Shown here: piece after piece, positions 26,110 to 34,410 of the stretch | Numbering within the stretch: position 1 is the stretch's first letter | Layout of the letters: every line of letters starts with the position of its first letter | From: Cognatilysobacter tabacisoli | GTDB lineage: Bacteria > Pseudomonadota > Gammaproteobacteria > Xanthomonadales > Xanthomonadaceae | DNA: 64,000 bases | Direction: 5' to 3' | Assembly: GCF_003586305.1 (NCBI RefSeq) | Contig: NZ_QXJI01000004.1 | Location: 1-64,000 of the forward strand | Translations under genes and position numbers: made by a program | Notes under the pieces: generated by a model | The model's input: the letters and a program-made list of their open reading frames with translations, nothing else | Databases searched by the model: none | What the model was told of the DNA's origin: nothing

Positions 26110-28893
26110 TCAGCGGAACTTGTAGTCAAGCCCGATGTAGAACGAACGGCCGCGCGGGTCGGTGTAGGTCGGGTCGTACGAGGCGAGGAAGTAGTACGCC
26201 TGGTTCGAGAACGGCGGGTCGGTGTCGAGCAGGTTCAGCACGCCGGCGCGCACGCGCAGGCGCTCGCTGGCCTGCCAGCTGCCGGTCAGGTCCCACAGCG
26301 AGTACGCCTCGACGTCGCGCGACGGCAGCAGCTCGTCGCTGACCGGGTCGTAGGTCGTGTTCTGGTCGCGGTAGCCGGACGAGTAGCTGTTGGCCAGGCT
26401 CAGGCCGAACGCGCCCTTGTCCCAGTTGAGGCTGACGCGGTGGCGCCAGCGCTGGATCACCTGGTCGTTGAGGAACACGCCGAGATTGCTGCGGAACGGC
26501 TCCAGCGGCCCGAACTGGCGCTCGTACTCGAGCACGTACGTGCCCGACACGTCGATGCCGAACCGGCCCCACGCGCCGTCGGCGGTGCTGGCGCTGGCGG
26601 TCAGGTCGATGCCGGAGGTGCGCAGTTCGCCCTGGTTCTCCTTCTGCAGCAGGATGTTGGTGATGAAGCCGTCGGCGTCGCGCTCGATGTAGGTGCCGTC
26701 GTACTTGTCCGGGCTCTCGAGGATGATCTGCTCGCCGAGCGTGCTGATCACGTCGGTCTTCTCGATGTTCCAGTAGTCCAGCCCGACGCTGTAGCGGTCG
26801 TTCGGCGCGAACACGACGCCGAACGAGTACTGGGTCGACTCCTCGGGCTTGAGGTTCGGGTTGCTGCGGCGCTCGACCGGCCACTGGTCGGTGCACAGAT
26901 CGATCGAGCCTTCGATGTCGACGCAGCCCGGGTCGGTCAGGAAGCTCGACGCGGTGCCGAACGTGGTCGGGCGGTACAGGTCGTCCAGCGACGGCGCGCG
27001 GAAGCCGGTGCCGGCCGACGCGCGCACCAGCAGCTCGGGGATCGGCTGCCAGCGCATGCCGAGCTTCGGGTTGACGGTCGAGCCCACGCGCCCGCTGTAG
27101 TCGTCGTAGCGCAGCGCGGCCTGCAGTTCGAACGTGCTGGTGAACGGCGCGACGAACTCGACGTAGGCCGAACCGACCTCGCGCTCGCGGAACGTCGGCA
27201 CGATGTCCGAGCCGTCGCCGCTGCTGTCGCGGTCGCCGGCGATGTTGTTGCTCAGCAGCAGCGCCGACGGGGTGAAGCGCTGCGATTCGGTGCGGTACTC
27301 GGCGCCGAGCGCCATGCCCAGGCTGCCGCCGGCCAGGTCGAACAGCGGCCGCGACAGGTTGACGTCCCAGCTCTCGGTGATGCCTTCGGACTTGCGCGCG
27401 GTGTCGCGGATGGTGATCGAGTCGATGTAGTCGCGGCCGGCCTGCGACGATGGGCCGAACGGGTTGATCAGCCCGCTGCGCACGCCGGCGTCGAACGCGT
27501 CGAACAGCACGTAGCCGTCGACGTAGCGGTCGGCGACCTTATTCTTGCTGTAGCTGTAGGCGGTGTCGTAGCTCCACTCGCCGAACGCGCCCTCGAGGCC
27601 GGCGACGTAGCGCTGGCCGTCGCTGGTGACCTCGTTGGTGCGGTTGCCGGCTTCGGTCATGCGGTAGCGGATCCCGCTGAACGTGGTGAAGCCGGCGGCC
27701 GTCAGCGCGTTGCGGTACGCCGTCGGCAGCACCGAGACCGGCAGGTTGCGGATGCGCTGCGGGTTCGGGCTCAGCCGGTAGGTCGTGTCGGCGCTGGTGT
27801 AGACGGCCTCGACGAAGGCGCGGTGCGCATCGTTGAGCGCGAACGTGCCGCGGCCGACGAAGCCGAGCTTGCTCGCCTCCGGGTACAGCTCGGTGTCGCG
27901 CATGTAGTCGTAGCTGCACGCGAGCGGGCCGCCCGGGCCTTCCGGCGCGTACACGGTCGCCGGCGGGTTGCACTCGGGCGAGCTCGGGTTGATGCGGTTG
28001 CGCGTGGCGCCGGCCGGCAGCAGCCCGGCGGCGATCAGCGCATTGCGCTGCGCGCTGCTGATGTCGATGTTGGCCGGGTAGGTGTTCGACGACATCAGCG
28101 CCGGCAGGAACTCGGCCAGCGGCCGCTCCTGGATGAAGTCGCGCTGGCTCGAGCGCAGCGAGCCGAGCTCCTGCAGGTCGAGCACGCCGAACAGGTTGAA
28201 GCGGTCGGTGTCGAGGTCGCCATACCCGCCGCTCAGCGTGACGGTCTGCTTGTCGGCGCCGCCTTCCTGGGTGTCGGCCGCCGACACGCTCAGGTCGACG
28301 CCCTGGTAGTCCTTGCGGGTGATGAAGTTGATGACGCCGCCGATCGCATCGGTGCCGTAGACCGCCGAGGCGCCGTCCTTCAGCACCTCGACGCGCTCGA
28401 TCGCGCCGGCCGGGATGGTGTTGAGGTCGACCGCCGAGGTGTCGCCGGGCGAGGCGAAGTTGGCCAGCCGCCGGCCGTTGAGCAGCACCAGCGTGCTCGA
28501 TGCGCCGATGCCGCGCAGGTTCGCGCCGTTGAGGCCGCGCTGGCCCGAGGTGCCGTCGGTGATGCTGATGCCGTCGCTGATCGGCGCGGTGTTGGCCGAC
28601 AGCGTCTTGACCAGCTCGGCCGCGGTGGTGACGCCGCGCTTGGCGATCTCCTGGCGGCTGATCGTCTCGACCGGCAGCGCGGTCTCGGCGTCGGTGCGCT
28701 TGACGCGCGAGCCGGTGACGGTGACCGCGTCGAGCGCGGTGACCTCGTCGCTGGCCGCCGGCGCGGCCGGCGCGTCCTGCGCCACGGCCGAGTGCTGCGC
28801 GAGGATCGCGCTGCAACAGGCGGCCAGGATCCAGCTGGACTTGCGCACGAGGCGCGTGGAGCGGCGCGTGGAGCGCGGAACGACAACGGTCAT
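26110..28893 (-). CDS. TonB-dependent receptor, ArgR-linked
   Basis: A 927-residue outer-membrane receptor. A signal peptide (ending AVAQD near residue 39) is followed by the TonB-box-like region (ALDAVTVTGSRVKR), the plug domain (about 65-180: LVLLNGRRLANF, IERVEVLKDGASAVYGTDAIGGVINFIT) and a 22-strand barrel. The barrel ends in FYIGLDYKFR; the final Arg after Phe is a little unusual. Such receptors use the proton motive force through TonB to import large nutrients. It lacks an obvious siderophore signature. Its promoter region is shared with argR and contains an ArgR operator, and iadA follows it, so a peptide or amino-acid-polymer ligand is suggested. Confidence 0.92.
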   Translation of the reverse strand: MTVVVPRSTRRSTRLVRKSSWILAACCSAILAQHSAVAQDAPAAPAASDEVTALDAVTVTGSRVKRTDAETALPVETISRQEIAKRGVTTAAELVKTLSANTAPISDGISITDGTSGQRGLNGANLRGIGASSTLVLLNGRRLANFASPGDTSAVDLNTIPAGAIERVEVLKDGASAVYGTDAIGGVINFITRKDYQGVDLSVSAADTQEGGADKQTVTLSGGYGDLDTDRFNLFGVLDLQELGSLRSSQRDFIQERPLAEFLPALMSSNTYPANIDISSAQRNALIAAGLLPAGATRNRINPSSPECNPPATVYAPEGPGGPLACSYDYMRDTELYPEASKLGFVGRGTFALNDAHRAFVEAVYTSADTTYRLSPNPQRIRNLPVSVLPTAYRNALTAAGFTTFSGIRYRMTEAGNRTNEVTSDGQRYVAGLEGAFGEWSYDTAYSYSKNKVADRYVDGYVLFDAFDAGVRSGLINPFGPSSQAGRDYIDSITIRDTARKSEGITESWDVNLSRPLFDLAGGSLGMALGAEYRTESQRFTPSALLLSNNIAGDRDSSGDGSDIVPTFREREVGSAYVEFVAPFTSTFELQAALRYDDYSGRVGSTVNPKLGMRWQPIPELLVRASAGTGFRAPSLDDLYRPTTFGTASSFLTDPGCVDIEGSIDLCTDQWPVERRSNPNLKPEESTQYSFGVVFAPNDRYSVGLDYWNIEKTDVISTLGEQIILESPDKYDGTYIERDADGFITNILLQKENQGELRTSGIDLTASASTADGAWGRFGIDVSGTYVLEYERQFGPLEPFRSNLGVFLNDQVIQRWRHRVSLNWDKGAFGLSLANSYSSGYRDQNTTYDPVSDELLPSRDVEAYSLWDLTGSWQASERLRVRAGVLNLLDTDPPFSNQAYYFLASYDPTYTDPRGRSFYIGLDYKFR

Positions 28894-29029
28894 GCGATCG
28901 ATCTCCCCGGGTGGTCATTGCCGTCGGCAACGGTGGAACGCCGTCACGTGCGGCAAGCCGGTGCGTGCGGTCGATTGGGGTCGGACTGTAGTGGCTCGAT
29001 TCCGGCGCGCATGGGCCGATCGGCGGCGT

Positions 29030-29071
29030 TGTCGCGTGTCGACAACTTGCTGTCGCTTTCATGAAAACGAC
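29030..29071. promoter_or_regulatory. ArgR operator: two direct repeats TGTCGC-N8-AA-N5
   Basis: TGTCGC at 29030 is followed by 8 nt, AA and 5 nt. TGTCGC at 29051 is again followed by 8 nt and AA. The exact 21-bp phasing and both half-sites match the consensus known for the AraC-type ArgR of Pseudomonas aeruginosa. The site lies 137 bp from the TBDR start and about 140 bp from the argR start, in their shared 315-bp gap. A 7-bp dyad (29028-29034 with 29040-29046) and TTTCATGAAA (29057-29066) overlap it. Confidence 0.85.
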
Positions 29072-29208
29072 ATCGCCGCGGTGTAGCGCGCGTCGACTTG
29101 CACGAATGCGACACCGATTTGCGCAATCGCACCGCGCGCTGCTTGCCGCGTCGACGGACGCGATCGGCGCGTCCGGCCGCGCGCTGCAACTCGGGTACAT
29201 TGCGCCCC

Positions 29209-30207
29209 ATGCACGATCCGGCCCACCGCCTCGGCTTCGTCCTGCTGCCGGGCTGCGGCCTGATGGCAGCGGGCGCGGCGTTCGACGCGCTGCGCGCGGC
29301 CAACGCGTGGACCGACGGCGTGCGCTACCAGCCGCTGCTGCTGTCGGCCGGCAACGACGACGACGGCGCGCTGCCGCTGCCCCCGCTCGCCGATGCGCCG
29401 CCCCTGCACGGACTGTTCGTGGTCGCCGCGCGGCTGCCCGACGCCGGCGAGGCGCTGCCGCCGGGGCTCGACGCGGCGCTGGCGAAGGTCGACGCCGGCG
29501 GCGGCGTGCTCGGCGGGATCGGCACCGGCGCGGCGTGGCTCGCCCACGCCGGCCGGCTCGACGGCCACCGCTGCACGGTCCCGGCGCGCCACGCCGAAGC
29601 GGTGTCGGCGCGCTACCCCGGCGTCACCGTGTCGCGCCACCTGTACGAGCTCAACCGCGCGCGCGCGACCTGCGCGCATGGCACCGCCAGCCTCGACATG
29701 GCGATCGCGTGGCTCGGGCAGCGTCACGGCCACGAGCTGGTGCAGCAGCTGCTGATGCACTTCGGCCTCGAGCGCCTGCGCCCGAGCGACGAGCCGCAGC
29801 ACGCGTCGCGCCCGGCGATGCTGCGCGCGAACCCGAAGCTGGCCGAGGCGATCGCGCTGATGGAAGCCAACATCGGCGAGCCGCTGTCGACCCAGGACAT
29901 CGCGACGCTGATCGGCGTCTCGCGGCGCCAGCTCGAGCGGCTGTTCAAGCAGCACCTCGATACGCTGCCGTCGCGCTGGTACCTGGAGAAGCGACTCGAT
30001 CACGCCCGCAGGCTGCTGCAGCAGACCTCGCGCTCGATCCTGCAGATCGGGCTGAGCAGCGGCTTCTCGTCCGGAGCGCACTTCTCCAACGCGTACCGCG
30101 CCTGCTACGGACGCACGCCGCGCGACGAGCGCAGCGCGCGCGCCGTCGCCTGGCGCGACGCCGCCACCGACACCACGAGGGCCGAGCGGCCCGGGACACC
30201 CGCATGA
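29209..30207 (+). CDS. argR: AraC/GlxA-type arginine regulator ArgR
   Basis: A 332-residue transcription factor. The N-terminal half (about 1-190) is a class I glutamine-amidotransferase-like domain (LGFVLLPGCGLMAAGAAFDALRAAN; RHLYELNRARATCAHGTAS), and the C-terminal AraC domain (about 215-315) has two helix-turn-helix motifs (DIATLIGVSRRQLERLFK; GFSSGAHFSNAYRACYGRTP). This is the architecture of Pseudomonas ArgR, which senses arginine and controls the aru pathway. The neighbouring aruFG genes and the operator upstream support the identification. TACATT at 29195-29200 would give a very short leader. It overlaps the next gene by ATGA. Confidence 0.88.
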   Translation: MHDPAHRLGFVLLPGCGLMAAGAAFDALRAANAWTDGVRYQPLLLSAGNDDDGALPLPPLADAPPLHGLFVVAARLPDAGEALPPGLDAALAKVDAGGGVLGGIGTGAAWLAHAGRLDGHRCTVPARHAEAVSARYPGVTVSRHLYELNRARATCAHGTASLDMAIAWLGQRHGHELVQQLLMHFGLERLRPSDEPQHASRPAMLRANPKLAEAIALMEANIGEPLSTQDIATLIGVSRRQLERLFKQHLDTLPSRWYLEKRLDHARRLLQQTSRSILQIGLSSGFSSGAHFSNAYRACYGRTPRDERSARAVAWRDAATDTTRAERPGTPA

Positions 30208-31271
30208 CCAACCACGACGCCCTCGACCCCGGCCGCTTCGTGCTGCGCCCGTGCGCGCCCGAGGACCTGCCGGCGCTGCGCCGCTTCGCCGCCGCCAGCG
30301 CGCACGGCATCACCACGCTGCCCAACGACGCGGCCGCGCTCGAGTCGCGGCTGGAGCGCTCGCTGCAGTCGTTCGCCACCGACGACACCAGCGGCGAGGA
30401 GATCTACCTATTCGTGCTCGAGGACCAGGCCGCCGGCCGCATCGTCGGCACCAGCGGCATCGGCGCGCGCGCCGGCTTCTCCGACCGCTTCTACACCTAC
30501 CGCAACGAGTTCGTGGTCCAGCGCAGCGACGTGCTCGCCACCACCAACCGCATCCACACGCTCCACCTGTGCCACCACCTGACCGGGGTGACGCTGCTGA
30601 CCTCGTTCTACCTCGACGCCGACTACCACGACACGCTCGCGCCGCAGCTGCTGTCGCGCGCGCGGCTGCTGTTCATCGCCCAGCACGCCGACCGCTTCTC
30701 CGACCGCATCGCGGCCGAAAGCCCGGGGCTGGCCGACGACAGCGGGCGCTGTCCGTTCTGGGACGCGGTCGGGCGGCGCTTCTTCGACATGGACTATCCG
30801 ACCGTCGAGCGCCTCGCCGGCGGCCGCAGCAAGTCGTTCATCGCCGAGCTGATGCCGGCGTCGCCGATCTACGTGCCGCTGCTGCCCGACGCCGCGCAGT
30901 GGGCGATCGGCCAGCTGCACCCGGAGGCCGAGCTGCCGTTCTCGATCCTGCTCGACGAGGGCTTCGACGCCGACACCTACGTCGACATCTTCGACGCGGG
31001 TCCGACCGTGCAGGAGCGGCTGGGCATGCTGAAGACGGTCGCGCGATCGCAACTGCTGCGGGTCGCGGCCGGCGACGCGGGCACCGCGCAGCCGCGCCTG
31101 CACCTGGTCGCCAACACCGCGCTGCAGTCGTTCCGGGCGACGCTGGCGCTGGGCGCGGCCGGCCCGGCCGGCGCGGCGTTCGACGCCGAGGCCGCGCAGC
31201 GCGCCGGCGTCGCGCCGGGCGAGCTGGTGCGCATCGCCGAACTCGACGCGACGATCGGAGAAGCCGCATGA
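30204..31271 (+). CDS. aruF: Arginine N-succinyltransferase, first subunit
   Basis: A 355-residue member of the AstA/AruF family, which transfers succinyl from succinyl-CoA to the alpha-amino group of arginine (or ornithine), the first step of the succinyltransferase pathway to glutamate. Typical stretches are LRPCAPEDLPALRRFAA, GITTLPND, FYTYRNEFVVQRS, FYLDADYH, and RCPFWDAVGRRFFDMDY. The HTLHLCHHLTGVTLLTS block lies near residues 112-130. It is translationally coupled to argR upstream and to a paralogue downstream, which fits the two-subunit enzyme of Pseudomonas. Confidence 0.93.
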   Translation: MTNHDALDPGRFVLRPCAPEDLPALRRFAAASAHGITTLPNDAAALESRLERSLQSFATDDTSGEEIYLFVLEDQAAGRIVGTSGIGARAGFSDRFYTYRNEFVVQRSDVLATTNRIHTLHLCHHLTGVTLLTSFYLDADYHDTLAPQLLSRARLLFIAQHADRFSDRIAAESPGLADDSGRCPFWDAVGRRFFDMDYPTVERLAGGRSKSFIAELMPASPIYVPLLPDAAQWAIGQLHPEAELPFSILLDEGFDADTYVDIFDAGPTVQERLGMLKTVARSQLLRVAAGDAGTAQPRLHLVANTALQSFRATLALGAAGPAGAAFDAEAAQRAGVAPGELVRIAELDATIGEAA

Positions 31272-32251
31272 GCCCGCTGCGCCTACGTCCGGCCCGGAAC
31301 GACGAATGGACGACGCTGCCCGCCTCGCTGCGCGAGTGCGCCGCGCCCGATCCGGGGCTCGACTGCGCCGACGACGCGCTGCTGGTGGTCGAGGCCGCGC
31401 GAGACGGCGGCTTCGATGCGCCGATCGCCTGCGTGCGCGTGCGCCGCGCGATCGGCCTGCGCCAGCCGCGCTACTGGTACCACGTCGGCTGCGCGATGCG
31501 CGTGGCCACCGAGCTGAACCTGCATCACCGCGACCGCGTGCTGTCGCTGGGCAACGACCACACCGGCGCGACCGAGCTTTGCGCGATCGCCGTGGACGCG
31601 GAGCGCACGGACGATGCGATGCGCGACGCCGCGCTGCAGCTGCTGGTCGACGGCGCGCTGGCGTGGGCGTGGCGCGACGTGGCCGACGGCCCCCTCGACG
31701 CGCGCGTCATTGTCGAACTGCCCGGGCTCCGCGCGGCGGGGCGCTCGCCGTTCTGGCACGGCCTCGGCCGCCACTTCTACGGCGGCGATCCGCGCGCGGC
31801 GGTGCAGCGGCACGGCGCGCTGTGGCGCACCCACGTCGCCGCGCTGCTGCCGCAGCACCCGCTGGTGGCGTCGCTGCTCGATGCGGACGCACAGGCCGCG
31901 ATCGGCGCGGTGCCGGCCGAGGCCGAGCCGCTGCGCGCCGCGCTCGATGCCGCCGGGCTGCGCCGCGGCGACCACGTCACCATCGACGAGGGCGGTGCGG
32001 TCTACGTCGGCGAGTTGGCTCGGATGCCGGCGATCGCGGCGCTGCGGCCGCGCACGTTGCGCGTCGACGCCGGCATCGATGCCGACGCCGCGGGCGCCGA
32101 CGCGTGCCTGCTGCTGCACGGCGACGCGGCATGGCGCATGCCGGCGCGGGTGGATGACGGGACGGTGCGCATCGCGCCCCGCGACGCCGCCGCAGTCGGC
32201 CTGGCCGACGGCGCGCGGGTTGACGCCTCTGATCTGGGCGGCCGACGCTAG
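31268..32251 (+). CDS. aruG: Arginine N-succinyltransferase, second subunit
   Basis: A 327-residue paralogue of the preceding protein. It shares the block YWYHVGCAMRVATELNLHHRDRVLSLGNDHTG and RSPFWHGLGRHFYGGD, but the N-terminal GNAT part is more divergent. In P. aeruginosa AruF and AruG form a heterotetramer, so this is taken as the AruG counterpart. Its ATG overlaps the preceding TGA by ATGA. Downstream genes of the pathway (aruD, aruB, aruE) are not in the window. It ends at a strong terminator facing an S9 peptidase gene. Confidence 0.88.
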   Translation: MSPLRLRPARNDEWTTLPASLRECAAPDPGLDCADDALLVVEAARDGGFDAPIACVRVRRAIGLRQPRYWYHVGCAMRVATELNLHHRDRVLSLGNDHTGATELCAIAVDAERTDDAMRDAALQLLVDGALAWAWRDVADGPLDARVIVELPGLRAAGRSPFWHGLGRHFYGGDPRAAVQRHGALWRTHVAALLPQHPLVASLLDADAQAAIGAVPAEAEPLRAALDAAGLRRGDHVTIDEGGAVYVGELARMPAIAALRPRTLRVDAGIDADAAGADACLLLHGDAAWRMPARVDDGTVRIAPRDAAAVGLADGARVDASDLGGRR

Positions 32252-32280
32252 CGTTGCGCCGCGCCTGCGCGGAGCCCCGC

Positions 32281-32313
32281 ACGAAGAAGCCCGCCGATGG
32301 CGGGCTTCTTCGT
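32281..32313. terminator. Bidirectional hairpin between aruG and the S9 peptidase
   Basis: A perfect 15-bp stem (32281-32295 with 32299-32313) has a 3-nt loop. The arms begin and end in A/T-containing ACGAAGAA/TTCTTCGT; there is no long T-run, but position between convergent stops fits a shared terminator. Confidence 0.8.
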
Positions 32314-32338
32314 CGACAGGCCGGTCGCGCGCCGGGCG

Positions 32339-34324
32339 CTAGTCGCCCAGCAGGTGCTGCTGCCAGAACAGCACCGTCGCGGCGTTGAAGTAGTCGCTAT
32401 TGGCCTTCTTGCGGAAGCCGTGGCCCTCGTCGGCGTACTCGAGGTACCACACCGGCTGGCCGTTGGCGCGCACCGCTTTCACGATCTGCTCGGCTTCGGT
32501 GTACGGCACGCGCGGGTCGTTGCGGCCCTGGGCGACGAACAGCGGCGCGCGGATCTTCGACGCGTTCCGGAGCGGGCTGATGCGCTCGAACACCGCGGCC
32601 ATCGCCGGGTCGCGCTCGTCGCCGTACTCGGCGCGGCGCAGGTCGCGGCGGTAGCTCTCGGTGTTCTTCAGGAAGGTGCCGAAGTGCGAGATGCCGACCA
32701 CGTCGACGCCGGCGCGCACGCGCTCGGGGTAGTTGGTCAGCGTCGCCAGCGTCATGTAGCCGCCGTAGCTGCCGCCGATCACGCCGACCCGGGAGGCGTC
32801 GAGCTCCGGCTGCCGGGAGATCCATTCGAGCAGCGCGCCGATGTCCTTGACCGAGTCCTCGCGCTTCTCGGCGTTGTCGAGCGCCAGGTACGACTTGCCG
32901 TAGCCCGACGAGCCGCGCACGTTGGGCACCAGCATCGCCACGCCGAGTTCGTTGGCGAGGAACTGCGCTGTCGGGTTGAACGTCGGCAGCGACTGCGCCT
33001 CCGGCCCGCCGTGGATGTTGATCACCACCGGCAGCTTCCTCCCCGCCGGTACGTTGGCCGGGCGGTAGTAGAACGCCGGGATCGTGCGCGGCTGCCCGTC
33101 GACGGTGTCGAAGGTCGGGTAGCGCACCAGCGTCGGCTCGACGAACGTCGCCGGGTCGAGCCCGCCGACTTCGCTGCGCGTCCAGCGCGCCAGCGCGCCG
33201 CGCGCGAGGTCGATCACGTGCACGTCGCTCGGCGATGTCGCCGAGTTCAGGCTGATCGCCAGCCGCGTGCCGTCCGGCGAGAACGCGCCGGTGTCGATCA
33301 CGCCGACCGGCAGCGCCGGCAGTGCGACCGGCCGGTGGTCGGGGATCGTGCGCACGTGCAGCTTCGAGATGCCGTCCTCGTTGCTGGTGAATGCCAGGTG
33401 CCTGCCGTCGTCGGCGATCACCAGGCCCGACACGTCCCACGGGATGCCGGCGCTCAGCACGGTGAGCTTGCCAGTCGCCGGATCGTGGTGGCGCAGCGAG
33501 CTGAATTCCTGCGGCTTGCCGTCGATCGGCTCGTCGGAGATGAAGTACACGCCGCGGCCGTCGGGCGCGAACGCGAAGCCGTCGAACGAGGCCTTGCCGC
33601 CGTCGACCGGGAACAGCTCGAGCTTGCCGGTGGCGACGTCGACGACGCCCGGGTAGGACTCGGCCGCCGACACGTACTTCATCACCAGCAGGCGCCGGCC
33701 GTCGGGCGAGAAGTCCATCGCCGCCCAGCTGCCGCCCTCGGTCAGCAGCGCGCGCGACCGGCCGGTGGCGACGTCGCGCACCCACACGTCGCGGTCGGTG
33801 CCGTTGCGCGCGGTGCTCGCGTAGGCGATGCGCGCACCGTCGCGGCTGAACACCGTGCCGCCGTTCTGCGAGCGCTTGCCGTCGGTCAGCAGCGTCGTCG
33901 CGCGGCTGTCGAAGTCGAACCAGTACAGCTGCGAGAACTCGTCGCCGCCCTTGTCCTTGGCGAACACGAAGCCGTTGGCCTTCGCCGCCGCGGGCACCGG
34001 CGTGATCCCGGCGACCGGCTCGGGGTAGAACGTCAGCTGCTCGCGCATCCCCAGCGGCTGGCACACGCGGTGCACCTGCGCGGTTTCGGCGAAGCGCGTG
34101 CTGACCAGCAGGCAGCCGTCTCGGGTCCAGCCGGCGACGCCGGCGCCGCGCGTGTTCTGGTAGCGATTGAGCTGTTCGACCAGCGCCGGCGGCAGCGCCG
34201 GGATGTTCTCGCTGGTGCGGTTGCCGACGGTTTCGCGCTGCACCGCCGGCGCCTGCGCGAACGCGGCGCTGCAGGCGAGGGCGACGAACAGGGCGGACAG
34301 CAGGGCGGTGCGGCGCAGGTGCAT
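32339..34324 (-). CDS. S9 family prolyl oligopeptidase (DPP/acylaminoacyl type), exported
   Basis: A 661-residue exported serine peptidase. A signal peptide (about 1-23, ending AAFAQ) precedes a beta-propeller (about 60-390, repeats such as FSRDGARIAYAST, FSPDGRRLLV, FAPDGRGVYF) and an alpha/beta-hydrolase domain. The nucleophile is in GGSYGGYMT (GxSxGG near residue 515), the Asp in RNDPRVP and the His in DEGHGF. VINIHGGPEAQ supplies the oxyanion loop. Such enzymes cut short peptides and add to the strong peptidase content of this window. GGGGA lies 8 nt before the ATG. Confidence 0.93.
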   Translation of the reverse strand: MHLRRTALLSALFVALACSAAFAQAPAVQRETVGNRTSENIPALPPALVEQLNRYQNTRGAGVAGWTRDGCLLVSTRFAETAQVHRVCQPLGMREQLTFYPEPVAGITPVPAAAKANGFVFAKDKGGDEFSQLYWFDFDSRATTLLTDGKRSQNGGTVFSRDGARIAYASTARNGTDRDVWVRDVATGRSRALLTEGGSWAAMDFSPDGRRLLVMKYVSAAESYPGVVDVATGKLELFPVDGGKASFDGFAFAPDGRGVYFISDEPIDGKPQEFSSLRHHDPATGKLTVLSAGIPWDVSGLVIADDGRHLAFTSNEDGISKLHVRTIPDHRPVALPALPVGVIDTGAFSPDGTRLAISLNSATSPSDVHVIDLARGALARWTRSEVGGLDPATFVEPTLVRYPTFDTVDGQPRTIPAFYYRPANVPAGRKLPVVINIHGGPEAQSLPTFNPTAQFLANELGVAMLVPNVRGSSGYGKSYLALDNAEKREDSVKDIGALLEWISRQPELDASRVGVIGGSYGGYMTLATLTNYPERVRAGVDVVGISHFGTFLKNTESYRRDLRRAEYGDERDPAMAAVFERISPLRNASKIRAPLFVAQGRNDPRVPYTEAEQIVKAVRANGQPVWYLEYADEGHGFRKKANSDYFNAATVLFWQQHLLGD

Positions 34325-34410
34325 GGCGGATTCCCCGGGGAGCAGGCCGCGAGGGTAGCGCGAGCGGCGGCGCCGGCCTGCGTGAAGTGCAGCACGCCGG
34401 CGTAGCCGGA

